A stretch of DNA of 64,000 nt from Terriglobia bacterium (GCA_020073445.1 JAIQFE010000009.1:102745-166744); one strand, 5' to 3'; numbered from the stretch's first letter, positions 1 through 7,046 are shown. A program made the numbers and translations. The notes: generated by a model from the sequence alone, not told the origin.

Positions 1-75
1 GACCGCCTGGAACTGGCGCTCTACGCGATCCACAAGGGCTTGCATCTGGCGCCCGACACGACGCCCGCGCCGTAA
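1..75 (+). CDS. C-terminal end of a probable LuxR/NarL-type response regulator (partial)
   Basis: The window opens inside a reading frame that ends with TAA at 73-75 and encodes 24 residues. The segment RLELALYAIHKGL resembles the last helix after the LuxR-type helix-turn-helix in NarL/FixJ response regulators, where such 'ELALYAI' endings are common. The start, receiver domain and phosphoacceptor lie outside the window, so the call depends on this short tail. It converges on nth, with stop codons 5 bp apart. Confidence 0.45.
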   Translation, partial: DRLELALYAIHKGLHLAPDTTPAP

Positions 76-80
76 GCCGC

Positions 81-845
81 TTAGACGGTCTTATCTTTCG
101 AGTAGCACAGCGGCTCCAGCTTGCACTCCGCGCAGCGCGGATTGCGGGCGATACATAGAGCCCGTCCATGATGGATGATCTGGTGCGAGAAGAGAATCCA
201 CTTCTCTTTGGGAAGGATCTTCACCAGGTCCTTTTCGATCTTGCCCGGATCGGTTTCCTTAGTCAGGTCCAGCCGCCGCGAGATGCGCTGGACATGCGTG
301 TCCACGACCACTCCGGACGCAATCCCAAAAGCCGTCCCCAGGACGACGTTGGCCGTTTTCCGCGCCGCCCCGGGCACTGTTAACAGCTGATCGATATCGC
401 GCGGGACCTCACCCTTGAAGTCCGTAAGAATCTTGCGGGCGGCGCCTATCACCGACTTGGCCTTGTTGTTGAAGAATCCGGTCGAGCGGATGTCCTGAGC
501 GAGTTCTTCCTGCTTGGCTGCCGCGAAATCCTGAATGGTGGGATATTTCCGGAACAGGCCCGGCGTGACCATGTTGACGCGCTTGTCGGTGCACTGGGCC
601 GAGAGGATGGTGGCCACCAGCAGCTCCCAGGCGTTCGTGTGATGCAGGGCGCAGGTGACGCCGGGATACATCTGGTCGAGGATCGCCAGGATCTTCTTGA
701 CGCGGGCGGCGCGCTCTGCCGCAGTCTTGGGTTTCGGAAAAAGGGGACAGACAGCTCTGTCCACTCCCACGCTGGTGCGCGAAGTCGGGGGCTTGCGAGA
801 GGGGACAGAGTAGTCTGTCCCCTTTTTCCTGCCGGCGCTAGTCAA
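81..845 (-). CDS. nth: Endonuclease III, [4Fe-4S] DNA glycosylase/AP lyase, with a REP-encoded N-terminal extension
   Basis: Base-excision repair enzyme that removes oxidised pyrimidines and cleaves the abasic site. The helix-hairpin-helix reads LTVPGAARKTANVV (residues about 155-168) and contains the catalytic lysine (K163). The catalytic aspartate is in VVDTHVQR (D182). The iron-sulfur cluster motif C-x6-C-x2-C-x5-C uses C231, C238, C241 and C247. Two points are odd. The usual PGVGRKTA hairpin is PGAARKTA, so one conserved Gly is Ala. Residues about 6-37 are encoded by a pair of palindromes (736-829), making the protein about 40 residues longer than typical Nth. No ATG, GTG or TTG start is evident between that extension and the conserved core, so ATG at 843-845 is taken as the start. 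It overlaps the upstream gene by 8 bp. Confidence 0.93.
   Translation of the reverse strand: MTSAGRKKGTDYSVPSRKPPTSRTSVGVDRAVCPLFPKPKTAAERAARVKKILAILDQMYPGVTCALHHTNAWELLVATILSAQCTDKRVNMVTPGLFRKYPTIQDFAAAKQEELAQDIRSTGFFNNKAKSVIGAARKILTDFKGEVPRDIDQLLTVPGAARKTANVVLGTAFGIASGVVVDTHVQRISRRLDLTKETDPGKIEKDLVKILPKEKWILFSHQIIHHGRALCIARNPRCAECKLEPLCYSKDKTV
736..829. repeat. BIME-like pair of REP palindromes inside the 5' end of nth
   Basis: There are two hairpins. GGACAGA (745-751) pairs with TCTGTCC (756-762) across a 4-nt loop. GGGGACAGA (801-809) pairs with TCTGTCCCC (814-822) across another 4-nt loop. The outer flanks form a perfect 17-bp inverted repeat, GGAAAAAGGGGACAGAC at 736-752 against 813-829. 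Two opposed short palindromes of this kind are the classic layout of bacterial interspersed mosaic elements mobilised by RAYT transposases, and a RAYT gene lies 0.9 kb away. The palindrome sequence differs from the ends of that RAYT element, so the enzyme responsible could be another copy elsewhere. Confidence 0.8.
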
Positions 846-1143
846 AATCGATATCCCGCTTGGGTGGCGGCTCGTCCGGATTCTCCTTGGCGAGCTTCAG
901 CATCTCGTCGAACTTCTTGCTGAGCACGTCGTGGTGCACCTTGTGATCCGCGAAGGATTTCTTGAAGGCGTCCTCGCGCCGCTCGGCTTCGGTCTTGAAG
1001 CGGCTCACCGCGGCCTCCATGTCGGAGAACGTGGCGGGCTTCTCGTGCGCCTTGTGGCGGATCACGGCGGATGTGGCGGGATCGATGTGCAACTCCGCCT
1101 GGCAGCACGGACAGGTCACGGTAATGAGCGCCGGTTTCGCCAT
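838..1143 (-). CDS. Small conserved-looking protein with an N-terminal Cys-pair motif
   Basis: A 101-residue protein of unknown function. It starts with a short beta-like segment carrying CPCC at residues 11-14, followed by a long charged, probably helical stretch (residues about 40-90) and an acidic tail (DIDFD). The CPCC could be half of a zinc knuckle, but no second Cys pair is visible, so metal binding would need a dimer or is absent. It overlaps the start of nth by 8 bp on the same strand, implying co-transcription, and is divergent from mscL with only 61 bp between the starts. I do not recognise the family. Confidence 0.65.
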   Translation of the reverse strand: MAKPALITVTCPCCQAELHIDPATSAVIRHKAHEKPATFSDMEAAVSRFKTEAERREDAFKKSFADHKVHHDVLSKKFDEMLKLAKENPDEPPPKRDIDFD

Positions 1144-1204
1144 CCCAGACCCATGTTAGCGAATATGACGGCAAGGTACACTATTCGGAACAGGAGAGAC
1201 GAAC

Positions 1205-1639
1205 ATGTTTGCCGAATTCAAGAAGTTCATCATGCGGGGCAACGTGCTGGACCTGGCGATTGGCGTGATCATCGGGGCCGCGTTCGGAAAGATCGTGACT
1301 TCGCTGGTGAACGATGTCCTGATGCCCGTCATCGGGCTGGCGGCAGTCAAGATGGATTTTTCGAACCTATTCATCAGCCTGAACGGCAAGGCTTACGATA
1401 CTATCGCGGCCGCGAAAGCCGACAAAGCGCCCACGCTGAACTACGGCCTTTTCATAAACACGGTGATCGAGTTCTTGATCATTGCGTTTGTGATTTTTCT
1501 GATCGTGAAGCAGGTGAATCGGTTCATGCCCGCCCCGCCGGCTCCAGCGCCCGCGCCCGCGACCAAGGATTGCCCGCAGTGCTGCACGGCGATTCCGGTG
1601 GCAGCCAAGCGCTGCCCGGCGTGCACGTCGACGCTATAG
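1205..1639 (+). CDS. mscL: Large-conductance mechanosensitive channel with C-terminal zinc-ribbon tail
   Basis: MscL opens on membrane tension to release solutes during hypo-osmotic shock. The 144-residue protein has the signature N-terminus ([18 protein letters not shown]), a first transmembrane helix at about residues 15-45, a periplasmic loop, and a second helix at about 81-102 ([19 protein letters not shown]). After a Pro/Ala-rich linker the usual C-terminal helical bundle is replaced or extended by a Cys-rich tail (C123, C126, C127, C137, C140) resembling a CPxC...CPxC zinc ribbon. An AGGAG ribosome-binding site lies about 8 nt before the ATG. A near-identical copy of the tail lies at 3206-3277. 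Confidence 0.93.
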   Translation: MFAEFKKFIMRGNVLDLAIGVIIGAAFGKIVTSLVNDVLMPVIGLAAVKMDFSNLFISLNGKAYDTIAAAKADKAPTLNYGLFINTVIEFLIIAFVIFLIVKQVNRFMPAPPAPAPAPATKDCPQCCTAIPVAAKRCPACTSTL

Positions 1640-1650
1640 ACATTCGCTCC

Positions 1651-1673
1651 GAGCCGCGACAGTGATGGAGCGG
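1651..1673 (+). repeat. Solo copy of the GAGCCGCGAC...GGAGCGG dispersed repeat
   Basis: This 23-bp stretch downstream of mscL begins GAGCCGCGACAGTGATGGAG and ends CGG. It differs by one base from the unit at 22802-22824 and is related to the units at 22764-22786 and 36144-36202. Those copies occur as inverted pairs and this one is single. Confidence 0.6.
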
Positions 1674-1733
1674 TGTAAGCAAAGGGGTCGTTGCTGGTTG
1701 CCCTACGTGAACGGGCCGCTCTTTGTGTAGTAA

Positions 1734-2569
1734 GGGGAATCCGGGGGGAATCCGGGACAACGACCGCTTCCTCCATTTCTCGGGAGATATTCCCTTGACA
1801 GTCCACACTACATCCGCATATGCCGAGGGGCAGGCGGATTGTCGTACCGGGATTGCCGCACCACATTACCCAGCGGGGGAACGGGCGAGCGAAGGTCTTC
1901 GACTGCGATCAGGACCGGGCTGTGTTCCTGGATCTGTTGGCTGCCTACTCCCTGCAATATGGTTTGTCCCTTTGGGGGTACTGCCTGATGTCGAATCACT
2001 TCCACCTGGTTGCGGTTCCCGCTCACGAGGGCGCAGCCGCCAAAGTACTAGGCAGGCTTGAAGCTGACTACGCCCGCTTCATCAATGTCCGCCGACGGGC
2101 CTCAGGCCATCTTTGGCAGGCTCGTTACCACTCTGTCGCCATGGAGCCGCCGCACTGCTGGCGGGCGCTGGCCTACGTCGAACGCAACCCCGTTCGCGCG
2201 GGTATGACCTTGGCGGCAGTGGACTACCCATGGTCGAGCGCGGCAGCTCGCGTGGGCGCCGCCGTCATCCCCGCATGGCTCGACCTGGATCCGTGGAGTC
2301 AACATTGGAGTGCGGCAGAATGGCTCGGCATGCTTGGGGATGGAAGCGAAGACGAGATCACACGGGTTGAGCTTCAGGAGGCAACTCTCAGCGGTCGCCC
2401 ATTGGGTCAGGCACTGGTCGAGCGCCTTGAAAAAGAGCTGAACAGAAGATTGCGGCGGGGCAAGGCTGGCAGGCCTCCCAAGCAACGCGCCAACTCCGCT
2501 CAAGGTTCATTCTTTGACAACATGGGGTAAGGGGTCGTTGTCCCGGATTGTCCCCCCCGGATTGTCCCC
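1734..2569 (+). mobile_element. RAYT element: REP-associated tyrosine transposase with flanking inverted repeats
   Basis: The transposase gene at 1820-2530 is bracketed by related inverted ends. The left end (1734-1765) has the core CCGGGACAACGACC and two copies of the GGAATCCGGG module. The right end (2533-2569) has GGTCGTTGTCCCGG followed by repeated CCGGATTGTCCCC. The right end starts directly after the transposase stop codon and runs up to the stop codon of the convergent gene at 2569. This is the structure expected of a complete, possibly active REPtron. No target-site duplication is obvious. Confidence 0.75.
1820..2530 (+). CDS. REP-associated tyrosine transposase (RAYT, HUH/Y1 family)
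   Basis: Single-strand HUH nuclease of the IS200/IS605-related Y1_Tnp family, thought to mobilise or process REP palindromes. The 236-residue protein has the N-terminal strand RRIVVPGLPHHITQRGN, the metal-binding HUH pair in MSNHFHLV (H60, H62), the RAYT signature GHLWQARYHS (residues 97-105) and YVERNPVRAG (about 119-128). Candidate nucleophile tyrosines are Y103 and Y119. The frame is intact. A truncated homologue of its first about 21 codons lies in the miniature element at 3016-3202. Confidence 0.92.
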   Translation: MPRGRRIVVPGLPHHITQRGNGRAKVFDCDQDRAVFLDLLAAYSLQYGLSLWGYCLMSNHFHLVAVPAHEGAAAKVLGRLEADYARFINVRRRASGHLWQARYHSVAMEPPHCWRALAYVERNPVRAGMTLAAVDYPWSSAAARVGAAVIPAWLDLDPWSQHWSAAEWLGMLGDGSEDEITRVELQEATLSGRPLGQALVERLEKELNRRLRRGKAGRPPKQRANSAQGSFFDNMG

Positions 2570-3015
2570 TATTTGGTTCCTTTTGCTTCGGAGATTTTCA
2601 GCACATTCATGTAGATAGGGGTCATTTGGATCATGGCGTCGCGACGTTGCAATACACCTGTAACGACGACCTTCCGGCCAACAAGTTTTCTGGCCTGTGT
2701 ATCGAGTTCGCCGTTCGGTGGAGAGTCTGGAAGAAATAGGCGCAGACGGTTCGTTTCTCCACAATCGATATCTTTGAATTTTTCATCTGATGGAGGGCAC
2801 GCGATAGTGATCTTCATTGGTAGATAGAGAGCCCAGTAGCTGACAGGAATATCAACCTTCTTATCTTCACCGTACCCTGGAGGCCCGTATCCACGGGCGA
2901 TCTTCAGAATCCCCGTCAAGGAGACAGGTTGATCGCTCCGCTCGACAGTCGTTTGCCCTAGACTGGTGGCGCACACGCATATTGAGGCCAACAGAACCAC
3001 GCGAATCCGCATCAT
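2569..3015 (-). CDS. Small secreted DUF4431-like protein
   Basis: A protein of about 148 residues with a cleavable signal (MMRIRVVLLASICVCATSLG). The body has the pattern of DUF4431 OB-fold-like proteins: an early strand VSLTGILKIAR, a central ALYLPMKITIAC, and a final GRKVVVTGVLQRR followed by TPIYMNVLKI. Its function is unknown. I start it at 3015 (or 3012) because the 11 upstream in-frame codons lie in the neighbouring repeat element. The gene is visibly more A+T-rich than its neighbours and sits between the complete RAYT element and its miniature derivative, so it may have arrived by transfer. A second secreted protein at 52873-53589 may be distantly related. Confidence 0.75.
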   Translation of the reverse strand: MMRIRVVLLASICVCATSLGQTTVERSDQPVSLTGILKIARGYGPPGYGEDKKVDIPVSYWALYLPMKITIACPPSDEKFKDIDCGETNRLRLFLPDSPPNGELDTQARKLVGRKVVVTGVLQRRDAMIQMTPIYMNVLKISEAKGTK

Positions 3016-3202
3016 GGGAAAATCAGGGACAATGACTGCGTCCTCCACTTCTCGGAGATATTCCCCAGATTACCTCCGCATATGCCAAGCAGCAAGCGAC
3101 TTGTTGTAATTGGATCGCCGCACGACGTTGCTTGGCGGGGGATGGTCCCAGCAGGAAAGTTCGTTACCAGTGCGGTTAAGCGGTCGTTGTCCCGGATTTT
3201 CT
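3016..3202. mobile_element. Miniature, internally deleted derivative of the RAYT element
   Basis: The left end (GGGACAATGACTG, then TTCTCGGAGATATTCCCC) matches the left end of the full element (GGGACAACGACCG, then TTCTCGGGAGATATTCCC). At 3078-3145 the sequence CCGCATATGCCAAGCAGCAA and onward matches the transposase start and about the first 20 codons (encoded MPSSKRLVVIGSPH versus MPRGRRIVVPGLPH). It then jumps to the right end GGTCGTTGTCCCGGATTTTC (3182-3201). The central roughly 650 bp are absent. This is a non-autonomous relic of the same family. Confidence 0.75.
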
Positions 3203-3205
3203 AAA

Positions 3206-3277
3206 GAGTGCCCGCAGTGCTGCACCGCGATTCCTTTGGCGGCCAAGCGCTGCCCCGCGTGTACGTCGACGCTGTAG
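3206..3277 (+). pseudogene. Leftover C-terminal zinc-ribbon tail of a second mscL copy
   Basis: Twenty-three codons plus TAG encode [19 protein letters not shown] and then TSTL. This is the MscL tail at 1568-1639 with only D/E and V/L changes, although eight of the 24 codons differ, six of them synonymously. No start codon or channel body precedes it, because the miniature element ends 4 bp upstream. The simplest reading is that a diverged mscL paralogue stood here and everything but its end was lost. Confidence 0.7.
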
Positions 3278-3285
3278 GCAACACT

Positions 3286-3308
3286 GGCAGGCGACAAGAT
3301 CGCCTGCC
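3286..3308. repeat. Short perfect hairpin (GGCAGGCGA / TCGCCTGCC)
   Basis: A perfect 9-bp stem at 3286-3294 and 3300-3308 with a 5-nt loop, just after the mscL tail relic. There is no T-run on either strand. It may be another REP-type palindrome. The arm sequence GCCTGCCCCAC is repeated just downstream at 3303-3329 (CGCCTGCCCCAC twice). Confidence 0.5.
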
Positions 3309-3331
3309 CCACTGGTTCGCCTGCCCCACCT

Positions 3332-3363
3332 AAAAAAGAAAAGCCCACCGTTGCCGGTGGGCT
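3332..3363 (-). terminator. Rho-independent terminator of the M48 peptidase gene
   Basis: On the minus strand the 9-bp stem AGCCCACCG / CGGTGGGCT (3342-3350 with 3355-3363, loop of 4) is followed by TTTTCTTTTTT. It lies 30 bp beyond the stop codon of the M48 gene. Confidence 0.85.
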
Positions 3364-3392
3364 CTTGTCTTGCACTCCAGGGAAAAACTGAT

Positions 3393-4445
3393 TTAGCGGC
3401 GTTTGAGGGTTGGACGCTCGTCGTCGTCGCCCTTGCTGTCCTTGTCGTCGGAAGTTCCCGAGCCGGGCTTCTTGCGAAGCTGGGGCTTGTTGGGATCGCC
3501 ACTCTTGTCGTCCACCTTGCGGCGGTTCTCGATCATGGCCAGCCGGTTCTTCACTTCGTTAAATTCCGAAGTGTTCACCACGTATTCCGGACGAGCTTCC
3601 AGGTTGTTCTGGATGTTCTTCTGCGCGGCCTGAATCCGATCGTCCGTCATCGGATGGCTGGAGAACAGCTCGGCCACGGCTCCGTGCTTCTTCTTTTCCA
3701 GCGCCTGGATCTTTTCGAAGAAGTCCACAAACGAGGCCGGATCATAGCCGGTCTTGTACATGTACTGGAGGCCCAGCATATCGGCATCGGATTCGTAGGC
3801 GCGTGAGAACTTGAGCAAGCTCATGGGAACCAGGAAACCGGCCGCCTGGCGGATACCGTATCCGGCCCAGCCGCCCATGAAGATCAGGGGAATCGTCATG
3901 TAGTTCGCCAGCTCCGCCTTGGTGGCCTGGCGCGTTCCGTGGCGGGCCGCGACGTGCGCGATCTCATGCGCCATCACGCCTGCCAGCTCGGCTTCGTTGT
4001 CCGCCTTCAGGATCAAACCGGTGTTCACGAAGAAGAAGCCGCCCGGCAGCGCGAAGGCGTTGATCGATTCGTCCTCGACAACTTTGATGGTGAAAGGAAC
4101 CTTGGCGTCGGAGTTGCGGACGATATTCTGTCCCACGCGATTGACATACTCGGCCACGATGGGATCGTCGATGACTTTGGCCTGCCGTTCCACTTCCTGT
4201 GCCAGCTGCTTACCGAGCGCGATCTCCTTCTCGAGCGAATAGAAGTTCGGACCCCGGTCGACTTCGCGGTTGCCGATCTCGTCAGGATCTTTATTCTTGT
4301 TCTTCTTCTTTTTGTCTTTGTCCGGCTTTTGAGTGCTGTCCGGGGTTGCCTGATCCGTGGACTTGGTGTCCGCGGCAAAGCTTCGGAAGGAAGAGGTGAA
4401 CAAGGAGAAACCGACGATGGTGGCGAGTCCTAGCAAACGACGCAT
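3393..4445 (-). CDS. Secreted M48-family zinc metalloprotease
   Basis: A peptidase of the M48/BepA-LoiP type, expected in the periplasm for quality control of envelope proteins. It has a signal peptide (RRLLGLATIVGFSLF), a very Lys/Asp-rich segment at about residues 35-65, and the zinc site HEIAH (about 160-164). The third ligand Glu lies in SRAYESDADMLG. The C-terminus is low-complexity and charged. An upstream ATG at 4463 exists, but ATG at 4443-4445 follows an ideal AAAGGAG site, so I use it (350 residues). There is no TPR repeat region as in BepA. The gene ends in a clear terminator. Confidence 0.9.
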   Translation of the reverse strand: MRRLLGLATIVGFSLFTSSFRSFAADTKSTDQATPDSTQKPDKDKKKKNKNKDPDEIGNREVDRGPNFYSLEKEIALGKQLAQEVERQAKVIDDPIVAEYVNRVGQNIVRNSDAKVPFTIKVVEDESINAFALPGGFFFVNTGLILKADNEAELAGVMAHEIAHVAARHGTRQATKAELANYMTIPLIFMGGWAGYGIRQAAGFLVPMSLLKFSRAYESDADMLGLQYMYKTGYDPASFVDFFEKIQALEKKKHGAVAELFSSHPMTDDRIQAAQKNIQNNLEARPEYVVNTSEFNEVKNRLAMIENRRKVDDKSGDPNKPQLRKKPGSGTSDDKDSKGDDDERPTLKRR

Positions 4446-4525
4446 GGAACGGACTCCTTTCATGCTACGAGTATAACTCTCTTTTAATGTGACGCAGCCG
4501 GCCGCTGCCAGTTACAGGAAATCGA

Positions 4526-4711
4526 CTATCCGTGGCCTAAATACATCAGCCAGCTCAGGCCGAAAAGGGCTCCCAGGAAGCACACGAAGCAGTAGACCGC
4601 GTACCGGAACCGTTCCCGGTCGGTCCGCTTGGTCACAATGCCCAGAACCACCGAGGTCACCAGCGCAAACAGAACGGAAGCCTCGAAATGTGAAAGGTTT
4701 ACCTTGGGCAA
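4526..4711 (-). CDS. Small two-helix membrane protein
   Basis: A 61-residue protein with two hydrophobic segments (ASVLFALVTSVVLGIV and AVYCFVCFLGALFGLSWLMY) separated by a short basic loop (TKRTDRERFR). The start is TTG at 4709-4711 with GGGAG about 12 nt upstream, 15 bp after the stop of the DUF6677 gene, so it is likely the last gene of that transcript. Its function is unknown. Confidence 0.55.
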   Translation of the reverse strand: MPKVNLSHFEASVLFALVTSVVLGIVTKRTDRERFRYAVYCFVCFLGALFGLSWLMYLGHG

Positions 4712-4726
4712 CTTAGTCTTTTCTCC

Positions 4727-5176
4727 CTAGTCCTTCCGGCGTGTCGCTATTTCGAACGCGTCCACCATTCCCAACAGGTTCAGCAGCCCGGCCCCGACCA
4801 GGAACTTAGTTCCGTAATCGTGGACATGCCCGGCCACGTCCGCCTGGGCGTACCCCAGCCACGTGCTCAAGAAATACAGAATCCCGGACAACAGGTTCCC
4901 CACAAAGCCGCCGTAGTAGATCACGGTGGTGAGCAGGTCTCCCCCTTGAGGCGAGAACAGGGCGCCGCGCATCATCAGCCCCAGCACGTACATCGAGGTG
5001 ACCGATGCCGCGATCAGAGCTCCCCGGCCCGGCCGCTTGAGCAGGACGTGTCCAGCTCCCGGGATGATCCAGGCCAATACGACTGCGGGAAGCCAAGGCG
5101 TAGAGGGGGCAGCGGGAGCGCTGGCGGGTGTTACGGGCGGTGTCGTTACGGGGAATGCGCCAGGGCTATCGCTCAC
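4727..5176 (-). CDS. DUF6677-like multi-pass membrane protein
   Basis: A 149-residue membrane protein. A Pro/Ala-rich N-terminus is followed by four hydrophobic segments, including the characteristic WLPAVVLAWIIPGAGHVLL near the start and the ending FLVGAGLLNLLGMVDAFEIA. This arrangement (export-like 'PGAGH' segment and a final 'AGLLNLL..DA' helix) matches the DUF6677 family common in Acidobacteriota, whose function is unknown. The start is GTG at 5174-5176, only 4 bp after the upstream gene's TGA, implying translational coupling. Confidence 0.75.
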   Translation of the reverse strand: MSDSPGAFPVTTPPVTPASAPAAPSTPWLPAVVLAWIIPGAGHVLLKRPGRGALIAASVTSMYVLGLMMRGALFSPQGGDLLTTVIYYGGFVGNLLSGILYFLSTWLGYAQADVAGHVHDYGTKFLVGAGLLNLLGMVDAFEIATRRKD

Positions 5177-5180
5177 AGAT

Positions 5181-6623
5181 TCATTTTATCGCATCTGCCG
5201 GAGTCGCCTTGACGCCTTCGGCGCTGGGCCCTCGCAGTTTGACTCGAACGCCTACATCCGAGCTCCCGGGTGTAGGCACCTGGAGCGTGCCGCCGGCGTC
5301 GGTATCCAGGAACTCCAGCTCCTGGTCGTCGATTTCCACGGCATACTCTGACTGGGGCGCCAATCCCAGGACGAACAGCGTATCATTCGTCACGCGGAAC
5401 TTCGCGGCGTCCTGCGCGGGCGCGCTGACGACGGTCGCCGTGCCGACCTGGACAGGACTGACGGCCGCGCCCTGCCGCAAGGTCTGAAGCTTGCCGTTCT
5501 GGAACAGTTGCAGGCGCCCCTCGAAGTAGCCGATCCAGGTAGCGTCTTCGTCCCAACTGGTGCGGGCGAACACCTCGCCGGTGAAGGGTTCGTGAAACAC
5601 GAGAGGAGCGTGGTCGTAGTTCAAACCCGGCTGATAGGGATTCGCCCACAGAAATTCGTAGACCGCGCCGAGGCTGCCCCGCATCATGAAGCGATCCCGC
5701 AACAGCCAGCCCTGCAGGAGCTGGCTATCCAGCGCATTTGAATCGTAAGCCACCATGGCGAGGCCAGTGGCTCGGGACATTGCGGCATCCGCCGGGTTGG
5801 GATTTCCGTCGTGAAGATAGACGGGGATCAAGAATTCGTTTTCGGGCGCGGCAAACGGAGCAGGATAGTGTCCGGTCAAGTGTTCCAGCGGAAGATCCTT
5901 GAAATAGCCGGCGGCGGATTCGCGTAAATCGATCTTCACGTTGTCGCGGAGCACGTGGAGCATCTCATAGAGGGCGTATCGTTGCTCGCGCGGAAGCGCG
6001 GGACGGCCTGCTGCCAGCTGGGGCACGATCTGGGCGCGCCACCATTTCTGGACGATCTCGCTCAGGACGGCGTTGCCTTGATCCGGCAGGCGGTCGGCCA
6101 GAGCAATGGCCGCGAAGACACGGGCGTTTTGGCCGCGGACGTCTGTAGCCGGTTTTGCAAGGGCCGCCTGGATTTTGGTCGCCAGGCGGTCGGCTTGCGC
6201 CGGGGTCATGGCCGGCCCGCACCAGTCGAACACCAGGGCGAGTTGCCTCAAGACACTTGCGTCGGGCGCCGCCACATCTTTAAGCGCCCAGTCGATCGCC
6301 TGCTTGGCGGCGGCGGGCTGGCGGGTGACCTGGTAGTACAACGCCCACGCGAAGCCGGGTTCTGGCATCGGTGCACTGCCGGAGATAAGACCGTCGTATT
6401 GCTCCCAGCGGGGCGACTGACGCTCGTGCTCGCGTTGTAGGAGCCGTAGCCGCTGCGGAGTAAGCAGAAGGCGGGGAGCGTCGCGATAGACGTGGAAATC
6501 CTCGGCATCCGGATTTGGGCCAACCGGGTTCTGCCCGGCGAGCAGGCCGGCCCACGGAGCGATCAGCGTCAGCGAGATGGCAGCGATGCCGCGCACGCAG
6601 ACAATTGTGTCACAGCGTGTCAC
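5181..6623 (-). CDS. Secreted heparinase/alginate-lyase-like protein
   Basis: A 480-residue exported protein with an N-terminal signal (GIAAISLTLIAPWAGLLAG). The segment APRLLLTPQRLRLLQREHER is the opening helix seen in polysaccharide lyases with an alpha/alpha-toroid (heparinase II/III-like), and the C-terminal about 150 residues look beta-rich. I see no clear catalytic Tyr/His motif, so lyase activity is inference; it could be a degenerate or binding-only relative. The start is GTG at 6621-6623; a second GTG nine codons later is possible. The start region contains direct TGTCAC repeats. It is first in a likely operon with the two membrane proteins downstream. Confidence 0.6.
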   Translation of the reverse strand: MTRCDTIVCVRGIAAISLTLIAPWAGLLAGQNPVGPNPDAEDFHVYRDAPRLLLTPQRLRLLQREHERQSPRWEQYDGLISGSAPMPEPGFAWALYYQVTRQPAAAKQAIDWALKDVAAPDASVLRQLALVFDWCGPAMTPAQADRLATKIQAALAKPATDVRGQNARVFAAIALADRLPDQGNAVLSEIVQKWWRAQIVPQLAAGRPALPREQRYALYEMLHVLRDNVKIDLRESAAGYFKDLPLEHLTGHYPAPFAAPENEFLIPVYLHDGNPNPADAAMSRATGLAMVAYDSNALDSQLLQGWLLRDRFMMRGSLGAVYEFLWANPYQPGLNYDHAPLVFHEPFTGEVFARTSWDEDATWIGYFEGRLQLFQNGKLQTLRQGAAVSPVQVGTATVVSAPAQDAAKFRVTNDTLFVLGLAPQSEYAVEIDDQELEFLDTDAGGTLQVPTPGSSDVGVRVKLRGPSAEGVKATPADAIK

Positions 6624-6753
6624 ACTGACACAGGGGGCGGGGCAGGAGCCCGCAGTCCAAGTTCCACAGAACCCCGTATCTTCTTGAAATCAGGGGTGTA
6701 ATTCTTGGGGGCCAACGTGCTTCCTGTACTTCCGAATTGATGAAGTACTCTTG

Positions 6754-6892
6754 AAAACCTGCCCTCTGTTTGCAACAGGCTCGAGCGGAAGAAGCGAGGG
6801 GCTATACTTAGCGTGCTTGCGGGAGACGGTGTTGAAGTTTCAAAACCGCTCCTTCTTTCGTTGGTGCAAGTTGCAATCAGAGGGGTTTTTTT
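6754..6892 (+). ncRNA. Candidate structured RNA with central internal loop and terminator-like end
   Basis: The transcript would fold into a rod. The outer stem is CCCTCTG (6762-6768) with CAGAGGG (6878-6884), then TTGCAAC (6770-6776) with GTTGCAA (6870-6876), with one T-T mismatch between them. A 9x9-nt internal loop follows (6777-6785 and 6861-6869). The inner stem is 6786-6801 with 6846-6860, 14 pairs with one bulge and one mismatch. The end is a run of seven T (6886-6892), and AAAA at 6754-6757 could extend the stem. A long hairpin with a central bubble is reminiscent of 6S RNA, but at about 130 nt it is short for 6S. It lacks the conserved SRP RNA tip motif. There is no ORF here. Confidence 0.45.
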
Positions 6893-7046
6893 AGGAACGG
6901 AAAGCCTTCTTAAACGATCTTCTGTAAACGATCTTCCTGGATCCGAGGTCTCGGTCCGGACTGCTTAGTTGAGGAACTTGATTGGACGCGGGCCTCAGCG
7001 GAGTAGATTGGACGGACGCCGGGATCCGCCGCCCGAAATGGGCGAG

